Shown: positions 46,707-55,338 of the stretch, in pieces | Layout of the letters: each line of letters begins with the position of its first letter | How positions within the stretch are numbered: the stretch's first letter is position 1 | DNA from: Salinivibrio kushneri | GTDB taxonomy: Bacteria; Pseudomonadota; Gammaproteobacteria; Enterobacterales; Vibrionaceae | Assembly: GCF_027286325.1 (NCBI RefSeq) | Contig: NZ_CP114588.1 | Span: 868,001-932,000, forward strand | DNA length: 64,000 nucleotides | Reading direction: 5' to 3' | Translations under genes and position numbers: made by a program | Notes under the pieces: generated by a model | Told to the model about the DNA's origin: nothing | Seen by the model: only the letters and a program-made list of their open reading frames with translations | Database searches by the model: none

Positions 46707-48008
46707 ATGAAATTTCCAGGACAACGTAAGTCTAAACACTACTTTCCGGTTCACGCCCGGGACCCTCTGCTTAACCCTGCCAGTGAGCGTGGTTTTAAGC
46801 GCCCCCATGTGATTGGTATTGACCAAACTTTGGTGGATATAGAAGCAAAAGTGAGTGATGACTTCCTGGAGCGCTATGGTTTGAGCAAAGGCCACTCGTT
46901 AGTGATTGACGATGAGCGTGCTGAAGCCTTGTATCAAGAGCTTAAGGACAACAATTTGGTGACGCATGAATTTGCTGGCGGCACCATTGGCAACACCTTG
47001 CACAACTACTCCGCCTTAGCGGATGACCAGTCGATTCTACTTGGCGTGATGAGTCAGGATATCCGCATTGGTAGCTACTCTTATCGCTACTTATGCAACA
47101 CCTCTAGCCGCATGGATCTCAACTATCTGCAACCTGTCGAAGGCCCGATTGGCCGTTGCTACGCCCTGATTGGCGATTGCGGTGAGCGTACTTTTGCCAT
47201 CAACGAAGGCTTGATGAATCAGTTGCGTCCTGAGTCGATCCCTGAACATATCTTTGAGCATGCGTCGGCCTTAGTACTGACGGCCTATCTCGTTCGTTGC
47301 AAAGACGGTGATCCGATGCCGGAAGCGACCATGCGTGCCATCGAACATGCCAAAAAGCATAACGTCCCTGTGGTGATGACGTTGGGCACCAAGTATGTGA
47401 TTGAACAAAATCCACAATGGTGGCGTGATTTTCTTGCTGAGCACGTCAGTGTGGTGGCGATGAACGAAGATGAAGGCGAAGCGCTCACGGGTGAAAGTGA
47501 CCCGCTGCTCGCGGCTGACGCTGCGTTGCAATGGGTGGATATGGTGCTTTGCACCGCTGGCCCGATTGGCCTATACATGGCGGGGTATAGTGAAGATAAA
47601 GCCAAACGCGAAACCTCACTGCCTTTATTACCCGGGGCCATTCCCGAATTCAATATGTATGAGTTCAGCCGCCCAATGATCAAAGCCGATTGCGAAAACC
47701 CGATTAAGATTTATTCGCACATTGCGCCTTACATGGGTGGACCAGAACGGATCAAAAACACCAATGGTGCGGGTGACGGTGCCCTGTCTGCGTTGCTGCA
47801 CGATATGTCAGCTAACCGCTATCACCGTGATAACGTGCCAAACTCAAGCAAACATCAGTACCCATTTTTGACTTACTCATCGTTTTCTCAGGTGTGTAAA
47901 TACGCTAACCGTGTTAGCTATGAGGTGCTGGCGCAGCACTCTCCGCGTTTGTCTCGTGGCTTGCCGGAGCGCGAAGATAGCTTGGAAGAGGCTTACTGGG
48001 AACGTTAA
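46707..48008 (+). CDS. gsk: inosine-guanosine kinase
   Basis: PfkB-family kinase phosphorylating inosine and guanosine in purine salvage, 433 residues as in E. coli. Signature elements are VIGIDQTLVDIEAKV, FAGGTIGNTLHNYS and the catalytic NTNGAGDGALSALL (anion hole and base Asp). Between hemH and asnB; an aes homologue, found here in E. coli, is absent. Confidence 0.95.
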   Translation: MKFPGQRKSKHYFPVHARDPLLNPASERGFKRPHVIGIDQTLVDIEAKVSDDFLERYGLSKGHSLVIDDERAEALYQELKDNNLVTHEFAGGTIGNTLHNYSALADDQSILLGVMSQDIRIGSYSYRYLCNTSSRMDLNYLQPVEGPIGRCYALIGDCGERTFAINEGLMNQLRPESIPEHIFEHASALVLTAYLVRCKDGDPMPEATMRAIEHAKKHNVPVVMTLGTKYVIEQNPQWWRDFLAEHVSVVAMNEDEGEALTGESDPLLAADAALQWVDMVLCTAGPIGLYMAGYSEDKAKRETSLPLLPGAIPEFNMYEFSRPMIKADCENPIKIYSHIAPYMGGPERIKNTNGAGDGALSALLHDMSANRYHRDNVPNSSKHQYPFLTYSSFSQVCKYANRVSYEVLAQHSPRLSRGLPEREDSLEEAYWER

Positions 48009-48027
48009 TCTCATTGCCCTAAACGAT

Positions 48028-48060
48028 AAAAAACCGCCAATTGATGTTGGCGGTTTTTTA
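48028..48060. terminator. bidirectional terminator between gsk and asnB
   Basis: AACCGCCAA/TTGGCGGTT stem with A- and T-tracts at the two sides. Confidence 0.9.
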
Positions 48061-48082
48061 TTATTGGCAGCAGGGCATGGGC

Positions 48083-49750
48083 TTACTGATACGCTTTTTC
48101 GTGTACGTTGCGGACCGCGCGACCTGATGGGTCGGCTTGGTTTTTGAACGATTCATCCCACTCAATTGCTTTGGCACTGGAGCAAGCAATTGATGGGCCA
48201 CCAGGGACGCACTTCGCGGCATCTTCCAGAGGGAAGAGTTCGGCGAAAATCTCACGATACATATACGCTTCTTTGGTGGTCGGCGTGTTGTATGGGAAAC
48301 GGAACGCGGCGGTTGCCAGTTGTTGGTCGCTGACTTTTTCATCGGCAATGGCTTTCAAGGTGTCAATCCAGCCGTAACCGACGCCATCGCTAAACTGCTC
48401 TTTCTGACGCCATGCCACCGACTCTGGCAACAGATCCCCAAAGCACTCACGAATAATGTGTTTTTCCATTTTGCCATCGCCGCACATCTTGTCGTCTGGC
48501 TTGATTTGCATCGCTACTTCCAAAAACTCTTTATCCAAGAAGGGGACACGTGCCTCGACGCCCCAAGCGGCCATCGACTTGTTCGCGCGGGCGCAATCAA
48601 ACATGTTGAGCGCGAGCAGCTTGCGAACCGTTTCCTCGTGGAACTCTTGCGCGTTAGGCGCTTTGTGGAAATACAGATAGCCGCCAAACACCTCGTCTGC
48701 GCCTTCTCCTGAGAGCACCATTTTAATTCCCATCGCACGAATTTTACGGGACATCAGATACATCGGGGTTGATGCTCGGATAGTGGTCACATCATAGGTT
48801 TCGATGTGGTACACCACGTCGCGAATGGCATCTAAGCCTTCTTGGATACTATAGGTAAACTCGTGGTGCACGGTGCCAAGGTGGTCAGCGACTTCTTTGG
48901 CGGCTTTCAAATCCGGCGCGCCTTCCAGGCCGATAGCAAACGAGTGCAAACGTGGCCACCAAGCTTGGCTTTGATCGTCATCCTCGATACGGTTGGCGGC
49001 ATATTGTTTGGTCACTGCGGAAATCACCGATGAATCCAACCCGCCAGATAGCAAAACGCCATACGGCACATCGGTCATCAGTTGACGGTGAACTGCTTTC
49101 TCTAGGGCTTCTTTGAGTGCCGCTTTATCCGTGGTGCTGTCTTTTACCCCGTCATATTCCATCCATGCGCGTTTGTAATAACGAACTGGCTCACCTTGTT
49201 TACTCCATAAAAAGTGACCCGGAGGAAACTCACTGATGGTTTTACAAATAGGCGTCAGTGCTTTCATTTCCGAAGCAACGTAGTAGTTGCCATGTTCATC
49301 GTGCCCATGATAAAGCGGGATAATGCCGATATGATCGCGACCAATTAAATACGCATCCTGCTCCTCATCATACAAAATAAAGGCAAAGATACCGTTGAGA
49401 TAATCGAGCAATTCTGGCCCTTTCTCTTGATATAGGGCGAGAATGATTTCGCAGTCTGACTCTGTTTGGAACGGATAATCGGCAGCGAATTCAGCGCGGA
49501 GCTCTTTGTGATTGTAGATCTCACCGTTGACTGCGAGGGCTTGAGTTTGGTTATGGTTATAAAGTGGCTGTGCCCCACTATTAAGATCGACAATCGCAAG
49601 GCGCTCATGAACGAGAATGGCTTTTTCAGACGAATAAATCCCTGACCAGTCAGGGCCACGGTGACGCATGGTCTTCGACATTTTTAACGCGATTTCCCGC
49701 AATTGTTGCGAGTCGGTTTTAATGTCAAGCGCTCCAAAAATTGAACACAT
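48083..49750 (-). CDS. asnB: glutamine-dependent asparagine synthetase B
   Basis: Makes asparagine from aspartate, ATP and glutamine. N-terminal glutaminase: Cys2 nucleophile directly after the start Met (MCSIFGALD), RHRGPDWSGIY, and AVNGEIYNH. C-terminal synthetase: PP-loop LLSGGLDSSVISAV and VLSGEGADEVFGGYLY. 555 residues, as in E. coli. ATG 49750 is required because the next codon must be Cys; AGAGGAAG lies in front. In E. coli asnB borders nagC and nagD; here it borders gsk and the antiporter. Confidence 0.96.
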   Translation of the reverse strand: MCSIFGALDIKTDSQQLREIALKMSKTMRHRGPDWSGIYSSEKAILVHERLAIVDLNSGAQPLYNHNQTQALAVNGEIYNHKELRAEFAADYPFQTESDCEIILALYQEKGPELLDYLNGIFAFILYDEEQDAYLIGRDHIGIIPLYHGHDEHGNYYVASEMKALTPICKTISEFPPGHFLWSKQGEPVRYYKRAWMEYDGVKDSTTDKAALKEALEKAVHRQLMTDVPYGVLLSGGLDSSVISAVTKQYAANRIEDDDQSQAWWPRLHSFAIGLEGAPDLKAAKEVADHLGTVHHEFTYSIQEGLDAIRDVVYHIETYDVTTIRASTPMYLMSRKIRAMGIKMVLSGEGADEVFGGYLYFHKAPNAQEFHEETVRKLLALNMFDCARANKSMAAWGVEARVPFLDKEFLEVAMQIKPDDKMCGDGKMEKHIIRECFGDLLPESVAWRQKEQFSDGVGYGWIDTLKAIADEKVSDQQLATAAFRFPYNTPTTKEAYMYREIFAELFPLEDAAKCVPGGPSIACSSAKAIEWDESFKNQADPSGRAVRNVHEKAYQ

Positions 49751-49836
49751 AATCTTCCTCTCTGTTTGTGTTATACGGTGTTTTCGCCATGGCATATCTG
49801 CGATAAAAGACCACGGGTGGCGACCTGTTAACCACA

Positions 49837-49854
49837 CTCTGCCCTGTGGCAGAG
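49837..49854 (-). promoter_or_regulatory. hairpin in the asnB upstream region
   Basis: CTCTGCC-CTGT-GGCAGAG, a perfect seven-base stem about 90 bases upstream of the asnB ATG. No T-tract on the asnB strand. Role unknown. Confidence 0.35.
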
Positions 49855-49970
49855 AAAGACACAAGGAGATAAAACAAATCCGTTATCCAAACTTGCCTTA
49901 TGGTGAATAAAATTTAATAAAAACCACTAAAAATGAATTAAATTTAAAAATGGTGCAGTTTTTATACAAA

Positions 49971-49998
49971 AACGCACAAGCAACGAGGCTTGTGCGTT
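49971..49998 (-). terminator. terminator of the YbaL-like antiporter gene
   Basis: AACGCACAAGC and GCTTGTGCGTT stem, with a T-rich tail on the minus strand. Confidence 0.85.
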
Positions 49999-50017
49999 AG
50001 TTGTGTTGTAGCGGGGG

Positions 50018-51598
50018 CTAGCTATCTGGGTGAGAGAAGCGGTCTCTTACGTGGCGCGCAAAGCCGCTACCTGCCTCTTGATAGATATTAAAGGCTTCAT
50101 CCACACCGAGTGCTTTGAGTTGATCAAGCTCATCTTGATATTTGGCAATGGCGGCGACTTTACCACTGAATTGTGTTTGTCGAATTTGCTCGAGTGCCAA
50201 CGTATTGGCATGGCTGTGAGGCATGGCCAGTAAAATGAGCGAGATATTGCCATCAGACACGGCTCGTGACCAAAAGTCGGGGTCGGTGGCATCGCCCAAA
50301 ATAACACGTCGTCCTTCTTGCTGATGACGTGTCACCGAGTCTTCTCGTGTGTCAATCCCCACAATAGGTTGGTGATGGGTGGTGGCAAGCTCGTCATAGG
50401 CGCCTGAGCCAATCCGGCCCATCCCCAGCACCAAGATGCTGGCATCCCCCAGATTGATTTGTTGGTCACTGGGGTGAAGTTTGTCGGGGGCACGCTCAGG
50501 TAGCCAGCGTGATGCCCATCCATACAGCTGATTACTAAAGGTATTGAGTGGTGCGGAAAAGGCAAAACTGAGTGATACCGCAATGGCGATGGAAACCAAG
50601 ATCGGGCCTGGCATCAGTCCTGTTTTATACGCCAAGCCACCGACAATGAGTCCAAACTCACTGAAGTTGAATAAGGTGAGCGTGGTGAATAAGGCCGTAC
50701 GAACTCGATACCGAAAGCCGTTGACGATCCAGTAGTAGAGTACGCCCTTGATGGGCAGTAGCAACATCAAGATCAGCGCAAAACTGAAGCTTTGCCAAGT
50801 AGGCTGTTCGGACAGACCAATGTTGAGGAAAAAGCAAACCAGAAAAAGCTCTTTCATGTTAAACAGTGACTTGGCCATTTCAGATGCACGTGGGTGACTG
50901 GCAAGCAGCATACCGAGAATAAGCGCGCCCAAGTCGGGCTTAATGCCGACGGCCTCAAACAGCCCCGCACCAGCTACAAGAGCGAGGAATACGGCATAAA
51001 GAACCAACATTTCACCGTGGCCTGCCTTGTCCAAAAGCTTACCCAATAGAGGTTTTAGCAGAGGTAAACCAAAGAGGAGGAGAGCGGTAAGCTCTGGCGT
51101 TTTGCCCGATGTGGCGGTGAGGAAAATCACTGCAAAGATATCTTGCATGATCAGCATACCGATGGCCAAGGTGCCATAGGTGGCATTAAGCTCACCTTTT
51201 TCTTGCAGCGCTTTGATGGCAAAGACGGTGCTAGAAAACGATAGCGCGAAGCCAAGCAGCAGCATTTCAGACACACTCATGCCTGACAGCATAGGAATGC
51301 TCAGTGCTTTAAGGCCCATTAGCGCCAAGGTAAAAAACGCGGTTGTCAGGACGTTATGGGCCGTGGCTCCAAACCATATTTCTTTGGCAAGCAGGGTTTT
51401 GACATCAAGTTTTAAGCCGATGGTAAACAGCAGCAATGTGACACCTAGGTCCGCCAGTTGACTGATCACCGGTGTCGATTGATAACCCATGGCATGCAGA
51501 ACAAAGCCTGCAATTAGAAAGCCAACTAAGGGGGGAAGGTGGCAACGCATTAACGCATAGCCACTGATAAATGCGGCAGAAATAAAAACCAGTTCCAT
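50018..51598 (-). CDS. ybaL: YbaL-like CPA2 cation:proton antiporter
   Basis: 526 residues. N-terminal CPA2 exchanger domain with about 12 helices (LPPLVGFLIAGFVLHAMGY, LLLFTIGLKLDVK, ALSFSSTVFAIKALQEKGE), then a C-terminal TrkA-N Rossmann domain (ILVLGMGRIGSGAYDEL, about 395-411) that binds nucleotide and gates activity. No TrkA-C domain is evident after it. The neighbourhood, gsk and asnB, supports equating it with YbaL, although it is a little shorter than the E. coli protein (558). Ion specificity is unproven. Confidence 0.86.
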   Translation of the reverse strand: MELVFISAAFISGYALMRCHLPPLVGFLIAGFVLHAMGYQSTPVISQLADLGVTLLLFTIGLKLDVKTLLAKEIWFGATAHNVLTTAFFTLALMGLKALSIPMLSGMSVSEMLLLGFALSFSSTVFAIKALQEKGELNATYGTLAIGMLIMQDIFAVIFLTATSGKTPELTALLLFGLPLLKPLLGKLLDKAGHGEMLVLYAVFLALVAGAGLFEAVGIKPDLGALILGMLLASHPRASEMAKSLFNMKELFLVCFFLNIGLSEQPTWQSFSFALILMLLLPIKGVLYYWIVNGFRYRVRTALFTTLTLFNFSEFGLIVGGLAYKTGLMPGPILVSIAIAVSLSFAFSAPLNTFSNQLYGWASRWLPERAPDKLHPSDQQINLGDASILVLGMGRIGSGAYDELATTHHQPIVGIDTREDSVTRHQQEGRRVILGDATDPDFWSRAVSDGNISLILLAMPHSHANTLALEQIRQTQFSGKVAAIAKYQDELDQLKALGVDEAFNIYQEAGSGFARHVRDRFSHPDS

Positions 51599-51740
51599 AT
51601 CTTGTACTTATTCTAAAGTTGAGTGAGACAAGGCATTGTCGGTAACGTGGCTATAATGTACACGTTTTGTGGCCAATATGTGAATGTAAAATAAGGAAGC
51701 GTGAGAAAAGGGGGGTGGAGGCAAGATGAGGTGGTGACTT

Positions 51741-51832
51741 ACCTAACCGCTGGCTGACCAACGGTTAGGTCTTAACGTCTCGGCCGGTTTTAACGGCGAT
51801 GCTTAACGACATGTTTAACCACGAAACATGTC
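51741..51832. repeat. two hairpins between nagC and the YbaL-like antiporter gene
   Basis: Hairpin 1 is ACCTAACCG and CGGTTAGGT (51741-51770), with a TGG/CCA inner pair; hairpin 2 is GACATGTTT-N7-AAACATGTC (51808-51832). Neither has a T-tract. They lie in the 3' flank of nagC (or in the 5' flank of the antiporter gene) and may process or attenuate that mRNA. Confidence 0.4.
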
Positions 51833-51850
51833 AAGCCAAGCAGTGACAGA

Positions 51851-53065
51851 CTACTCCTCCAGCAGCTCCTGCAAGAGCTCACCATTAAGCATCGCCCGCT
51901 TGACTAAAGAGAACGCGGCCATTGTAGGCTGAGCCTCCAGGTTTGCGCTGACAATCGCCAGCTTTTCGTGGAAGCTTGGCAGTGATTGATTCTCTACACA
52001 GCGCTCAATGGCAGGAAATACCACACTTTTCGCCGCGGTAATTTTTCCTGCAATCACCACTAGCTGTGGATTAAACAGGTTGACAGTCATCGCGATCGCT
52101 TTACCCAGGTGATTGCCCACTTTCACCAACACTTGGCGCGCCAATTCATCACCTTGCTCGGCAGCTTGGCAAATCGCTTCGATGGTCAAACTTTGATCGT
52201 AACTGAGGCTACTAGGGTGCCCTTGCGCAAGCAACTGTTGGGCGTGCTCAATGATGGCTTCGTTCGACGCCACGGTTTCTAAACAGCCAAAGTTGCCACA
52301 CTGACACTTTTTACCCAATGGATCGATCTGCACATGACCAAGCTCACCGACATTCCGATTATGGCCAAGAAAGATTTGCCCATTTACGATGATCCCCGCG
52401 CCAGTGCCATGATGCACGCTGACTAGCATAGAATCATAGTAGTCTTGGCTAGCGCCAAAATAGTGCTCGGCCAATGCTTGCCCGCGGATATCATTACCAA
52501 CAAAAGCTTGTACACCAAATTCTTCGCGCAAGGTGTCAGCAAGTGCAAGTTGTTTAATATTGATGTTGGGCATGTATTCGACCACCCCTGAATCAGGGTC
52601 AACCAAGCCAGGCATCACCACGGATATGGCAATCAACTCTCTGAGCACCTGTTGGTGCTTTTCCAAAAACTGGCTGACGATATAAATCAAGCCTTGAACA
52701 AGTTCGTCCTGATCATGGTACTGGAAGGTTTCGCCGTGTTCGGCCAAAGAGGCACCACTTAAGTCATACAAAGACAACTCAATAAAATGGCGACCCAGTC
52801 GTACCGCAAGGGTATGAAAGGGCGCACACTCGGTGGTGAGAGAAATGGCACGACGTCCGCCTGTCGACGCTTGTTGTGCCACTTCTTTAATCAGGCCTCT
52901 TTCTAGCAGTTGGCGGGTTATTTTCGTCACACTTGCCGGTGCCAATCGGCTTACATCGGCAATTTGTATGCGTGAAATAGGCCCTTGTTGATCAATTAAT
53001 CGATAAACGGCAGCTCCGTTAAGTTGCTTTACAAGATCGACATTCCCGATTTTTCCGCCAGTCAT
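51851..53065 (-). CDS. nagC: NagC, N-acetylglucosamine-responsive ROK-family repressor
   Basis: 404 residues. Winged helix at the N-terminus (PISRIQIADVSRLAPASVTKITRQLLERGLI, about 31-61) and a ROK domain with the zinc-binding motif CQCGNFGCLETVAS and a GTGAGIIV phosphate segment. Binding of N-acetylglucosamine-6-phosphate releases it from its operators. Last gene of nagBAC; it starts seven bases after nagA. Confidence 0.95.
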   Translation of the reverse strand: MTGGKIGNVDLVKQLNGAAVYRLIDQQGPISRIQIADVSRLAPASVTKITRQLLERGLIKEVAQQASTGGRRAISLTTECAPFHTLAVRLGRHFIELSLYDLSGASLAEHGETFQYHDQDELVQGLIYIVSQFLEKHQQVLRELIAISVVMPGLVDPDSGVVEYMPNINIKQLALADTLREEFGVQAFVGNDIRGQALAEHYFGASQDYYDSMLVSVHHGTGAGIIVNGQIFLGHNRNVGELGHVQIDPLGKKCQCGNFGCLETVASNEAIIEHAQQLLAQGHPSSLSYDQSLTIEAICQAAEQGDELARQVLVKVGNHLGKAIAMTVNLFNPQLVVIAGKITAAKSVVFPAIERCVENQSLPSFHEKLAIVSANLEAQPTMAAFSLVKRAMLNGELLQELLEE

Positions 53066-53072
53066 AGGTGTC

Positions 53073-54209
53073 CTAGCTTTGTAGATATTGTCCGTTTACG
53101 ATCGTCGCTTGAACATTGATGGCACGGTCGAAAATGGCAAGATTCGCAATTTTCCCCGGACGAATGCTGCCATAGTGTTGTTCGATACCGATTGCGCGAG
53201 CGGGATAGAGCGTAGCCATCCGCAAAGCTTCATCCAAGGCGATCCCTACATGCTCAACACTGTTATAAATTGCTTTATCCATTGTCAGTGCTGAGCCGCC
53301 AAGTGTGCCATTTTCATCAACACACTTACCGTCACGGTAATATACTTTCTTACCTACAAAAATAAAGTGATCCATGTCGGCTCCTGCTGGTGCAACAGCA
53401 TCCGTAACCAACACTAATTTCTCACCTTTTACTTTATGTGCGAGGCGAATGTTAGGGTATGAGACGTGAAAGCCGTCAGCAATCACCCCAGTATAGACAT
53501 CAGGTGTATCGTAGATAGCACCGACGACACCTGGCTCTCGGCCCGAAATCGAGGTCATCGCGTTAAACAAGTGAGTGGCAAAGGAAATACCGTGCGTAAA
53601 GCCTTGTTTAGTTTGTGCGTAAGTGGCATTGGTATGGCCGGCAGAGACCACGATTCCAGCTTGTTTAAGGGCTTGAATATGTGATGCGGGTGCCAGTTCA
53701 GGTGCGAGGGTGACTTTGGTAATCACATCCGCATTTTCGCACAAGTAGTTGATCATCTGATCGTCACTTGGGCGAATATAGTCAGCACTGTGTATTCCCT
53801 TTTTCTCGATATTCAGATAAGGGCCCTCAAGGTGTAACCCCAGAGCTTGATGGGGCTCCTGTGTTTGGTAAACACGCATGGCGCTGATGGCGGCTTGCAT
53901 ATCGGCATCAGAGCTGGTGATCAGGGTGGGGAGAAAATTGGTGCAACCTGACTTAAGGTTAGCCTGATGCATGGTCGCGATGGTGTCAGGGGTAATGGCA
54001 TCATTAAACATCACTCCGCCACAGCCATTTAGCTGGAGGTCAATGAAGCCAGGGCTGACTAATGCACCATTGAGCGCGCGTGTGGCAATATTATTGGGCA
54101 AGGCGTCTTGTCGACAGACCGAATCAATCAGGCCGTCTCGAATCACGATGGCATGATCATCCAACACCTCATGGCCAGTAAAAATCCGGCAGTGGGTTAA
54201 CGCATACAT
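53073..54209 (-). CDS. nagA: N-acetylglucosamine-6-phosphate deacetylase
   Basis: 378 residues, amidohydrolase fold. Metal-binding and catalytic elements are seen: [42 protein letters not shown] and the catalytic Asp in LVTDAVAP. It removes the acetyl group from GlcNAc-6-P to feed NagB. Middle gene of nagBAC, 11 bases from nagB. Confidence 0.95.
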   Translation of the reverse strand: MYALTHCRIFTGHEVLDDHAIVIRDGLIDSVCRQDALPNNIATRALNGALVSPGFIDLQLNGCGGVMFNDAITPDTIATMHQANLKSGCTNFLPTLITSSDADMQAAISAMRVYQTQEPHQALGLHLEGPYLNIEKKGIHSADYIRPSDDQMINYLCENADVITKVTLAPELAPASHIQALKQAGIVVSAGHTNATYAQTKQGFTHGISFATHLFNAMTSISGREPGVVGAIYDTPDVYTGVIADGFHVSYPNIRLAHKVKGEKLVLVTDAVAPAGADMDHFIFVGKKVYYRDGKCVDENGTLGGSALTMDKAIYNSVEHVGIALDEALRMATLYPARAIGIEQHYGSIRPGKIANLAIFDRAINVQATIVNGQYLQS

Positions 54210-54220
54210 GCTTCTATTCC

Positions 54221-55021
54221 TTATAAATGGTGTATATTTTGGGCTTCAAGCTCTTGAAAATACTTCACAGTTTTTACTTTTAGTTCTGCTGTTGAAGGCG
54301 CATCACACACAATCATCGCTTTTGGATGCAGTTGTAGCGCTGATACTGTCCATAAGTGGTTCACTGACCCTTCTACCGCGGCCTCAAGTGCCTGTGCTTT
54401 ATTGTGTCCTGTCACTAGGATCATGATTTCTTCTGCATCTAATAGGGTGCCCACACCAATGGTAAGCGCATGCTTAGGTACTTGATTGATATCATTATCA
54501 AAGAAGCGAGAGTTTGCCACACGGGTATCCTCGGTCAAGGTTTTGATCCGTGTTCTTGATGCTAATGATGACGCGGGTTCATTAAACGCAATATGACCAT
54601 CGTTACCCACACCACCCATAAAGAGATGGATTTTGCCGTATGCTTTGATTTTTTCTTCATAGCGTTGGCACTCGGCATCGACATCGGTCGCATTTCCATC
54701 AAGCAAGTTGATGTTTTCTTCTTGAATATCAATATGGTTAAAAAAGTTTTCGTACATAAAGGTACGATATGCTTGTGGGTGATTAGCAGGGATCCCACAG
54801 TATTCGTCCATATTAAAGGTCACCACGTGCTCAAAACTGATTTCACCTTGCTGGTGGAGCGTAATGAGTTGCTTATAGGTGTTGAGTGGCGTTCCTCCCG
54901 TGGGTAAGCCCAAAACAAAGGGATTATCGGCGGTCGGCGAAAACTTGTTGATGGTATCGACGATATAGCGAGCCGACCATAGGCCGACTTGTTGGCTGGT
55001 TTGTAAAGGAATAAGTCGCAT
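54221..55021 (-). CDS. nagB: glucosamine-6-phosphate deaminase
   Basis: 266 residues, as in E. coli. Converts glucosamine-6-P to fructose-6-P and ammonia. GLPTGGTPL (phosphate site), FNMDEYCGI with the catalytic Asp, and [18 protein letters not shown] with the catalytic His/Glu/Asp. First gene of nagBAC, transcribed away from nagE. Confidence 0.96.
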   Translation of the reverse strand: MRLIPLQTSQQVGLWSARYIVDTINKFSPTADNPFVLGLPTGGTPLNTYKQLITLHQQGEISFEHVVTFNMDEYCGIPANHPQAYRTFMYENFFNHIDIQEENINLLDGNATDVDAECQRYEEKIKAYGKIHLFMGGVGNDGHIAFNEPASSLASRTRIKTLTEDTRVANSRFFDNDINQVPKHALTIGVGTLLDAEEIMILVTGHNKAQALEAAVEGSVNHLWTVSALQLHPKAMIVCDAPSTAELKVKTVKYFQELEAQNIHHL

Positions 55022-55079
55022 CGGTCACCTCGTTCTATCAATGCTCAGTTCGTGGCCATAGCATAACGGATATGCTCAT

Positions 55080-55099
55080 TTATTTTCATCATAAAATAA
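55080..55099. promoter_or_regulatory. NagC operator, nagB side
   Basis: TTATTTT-CATCAT-AAAATAA, a perfect seven-base dyad centred at 55089.5, about 60 bases upstream of the nagB ATG. Matches the AT-rich dyad style of NagC sites. Confidence 0.7.
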
Positions 55100-55141
55100 G
55101 TTTTATGATCAGGCTAACAATTTTCTCTGTATATGGTGTGG

Positions 55142-55163
55142 TTTGGTGACGATTATCACAAAT
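55142..55163. promoter_or_regulatory. CRP site between nagB and nagE
   Basis: GGTGACGATTATCACA: one mismatch from TGTGA-N6-TCACA. Located between the two NagC operators, centred at 55152.5. Confidence 0.65.
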
Positions 55164-55171
55164 AACGCGGG

Positions 55172-55192
55172 TTTAATTTGCGAGGCGAATTT
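55172..55192. promoter_or_regulatory. NagC operator, nagE side
   Basis: AATTTGCGAGGCGAATTT, an imperfect dyad centred at about 55182, just before a TTGACA -35 element (55194-55199) for nagE. Its centre is about 92 bases from that of the other operator. Confidence 0.6.
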
Positions 55193-55338
55193 ATTGACAT
55201 AAACTGCAATTGACTAACATTGCTTTACAAAAGAAGTGATTTAACAAAAGTCCTTGGGCAAACGTCCAAGTTAGATGTCTCACCACTGAGCGAACGCTAG
55301 CGTGGTGAGACACTGAAAAATATAAAGGGGGAACGACG

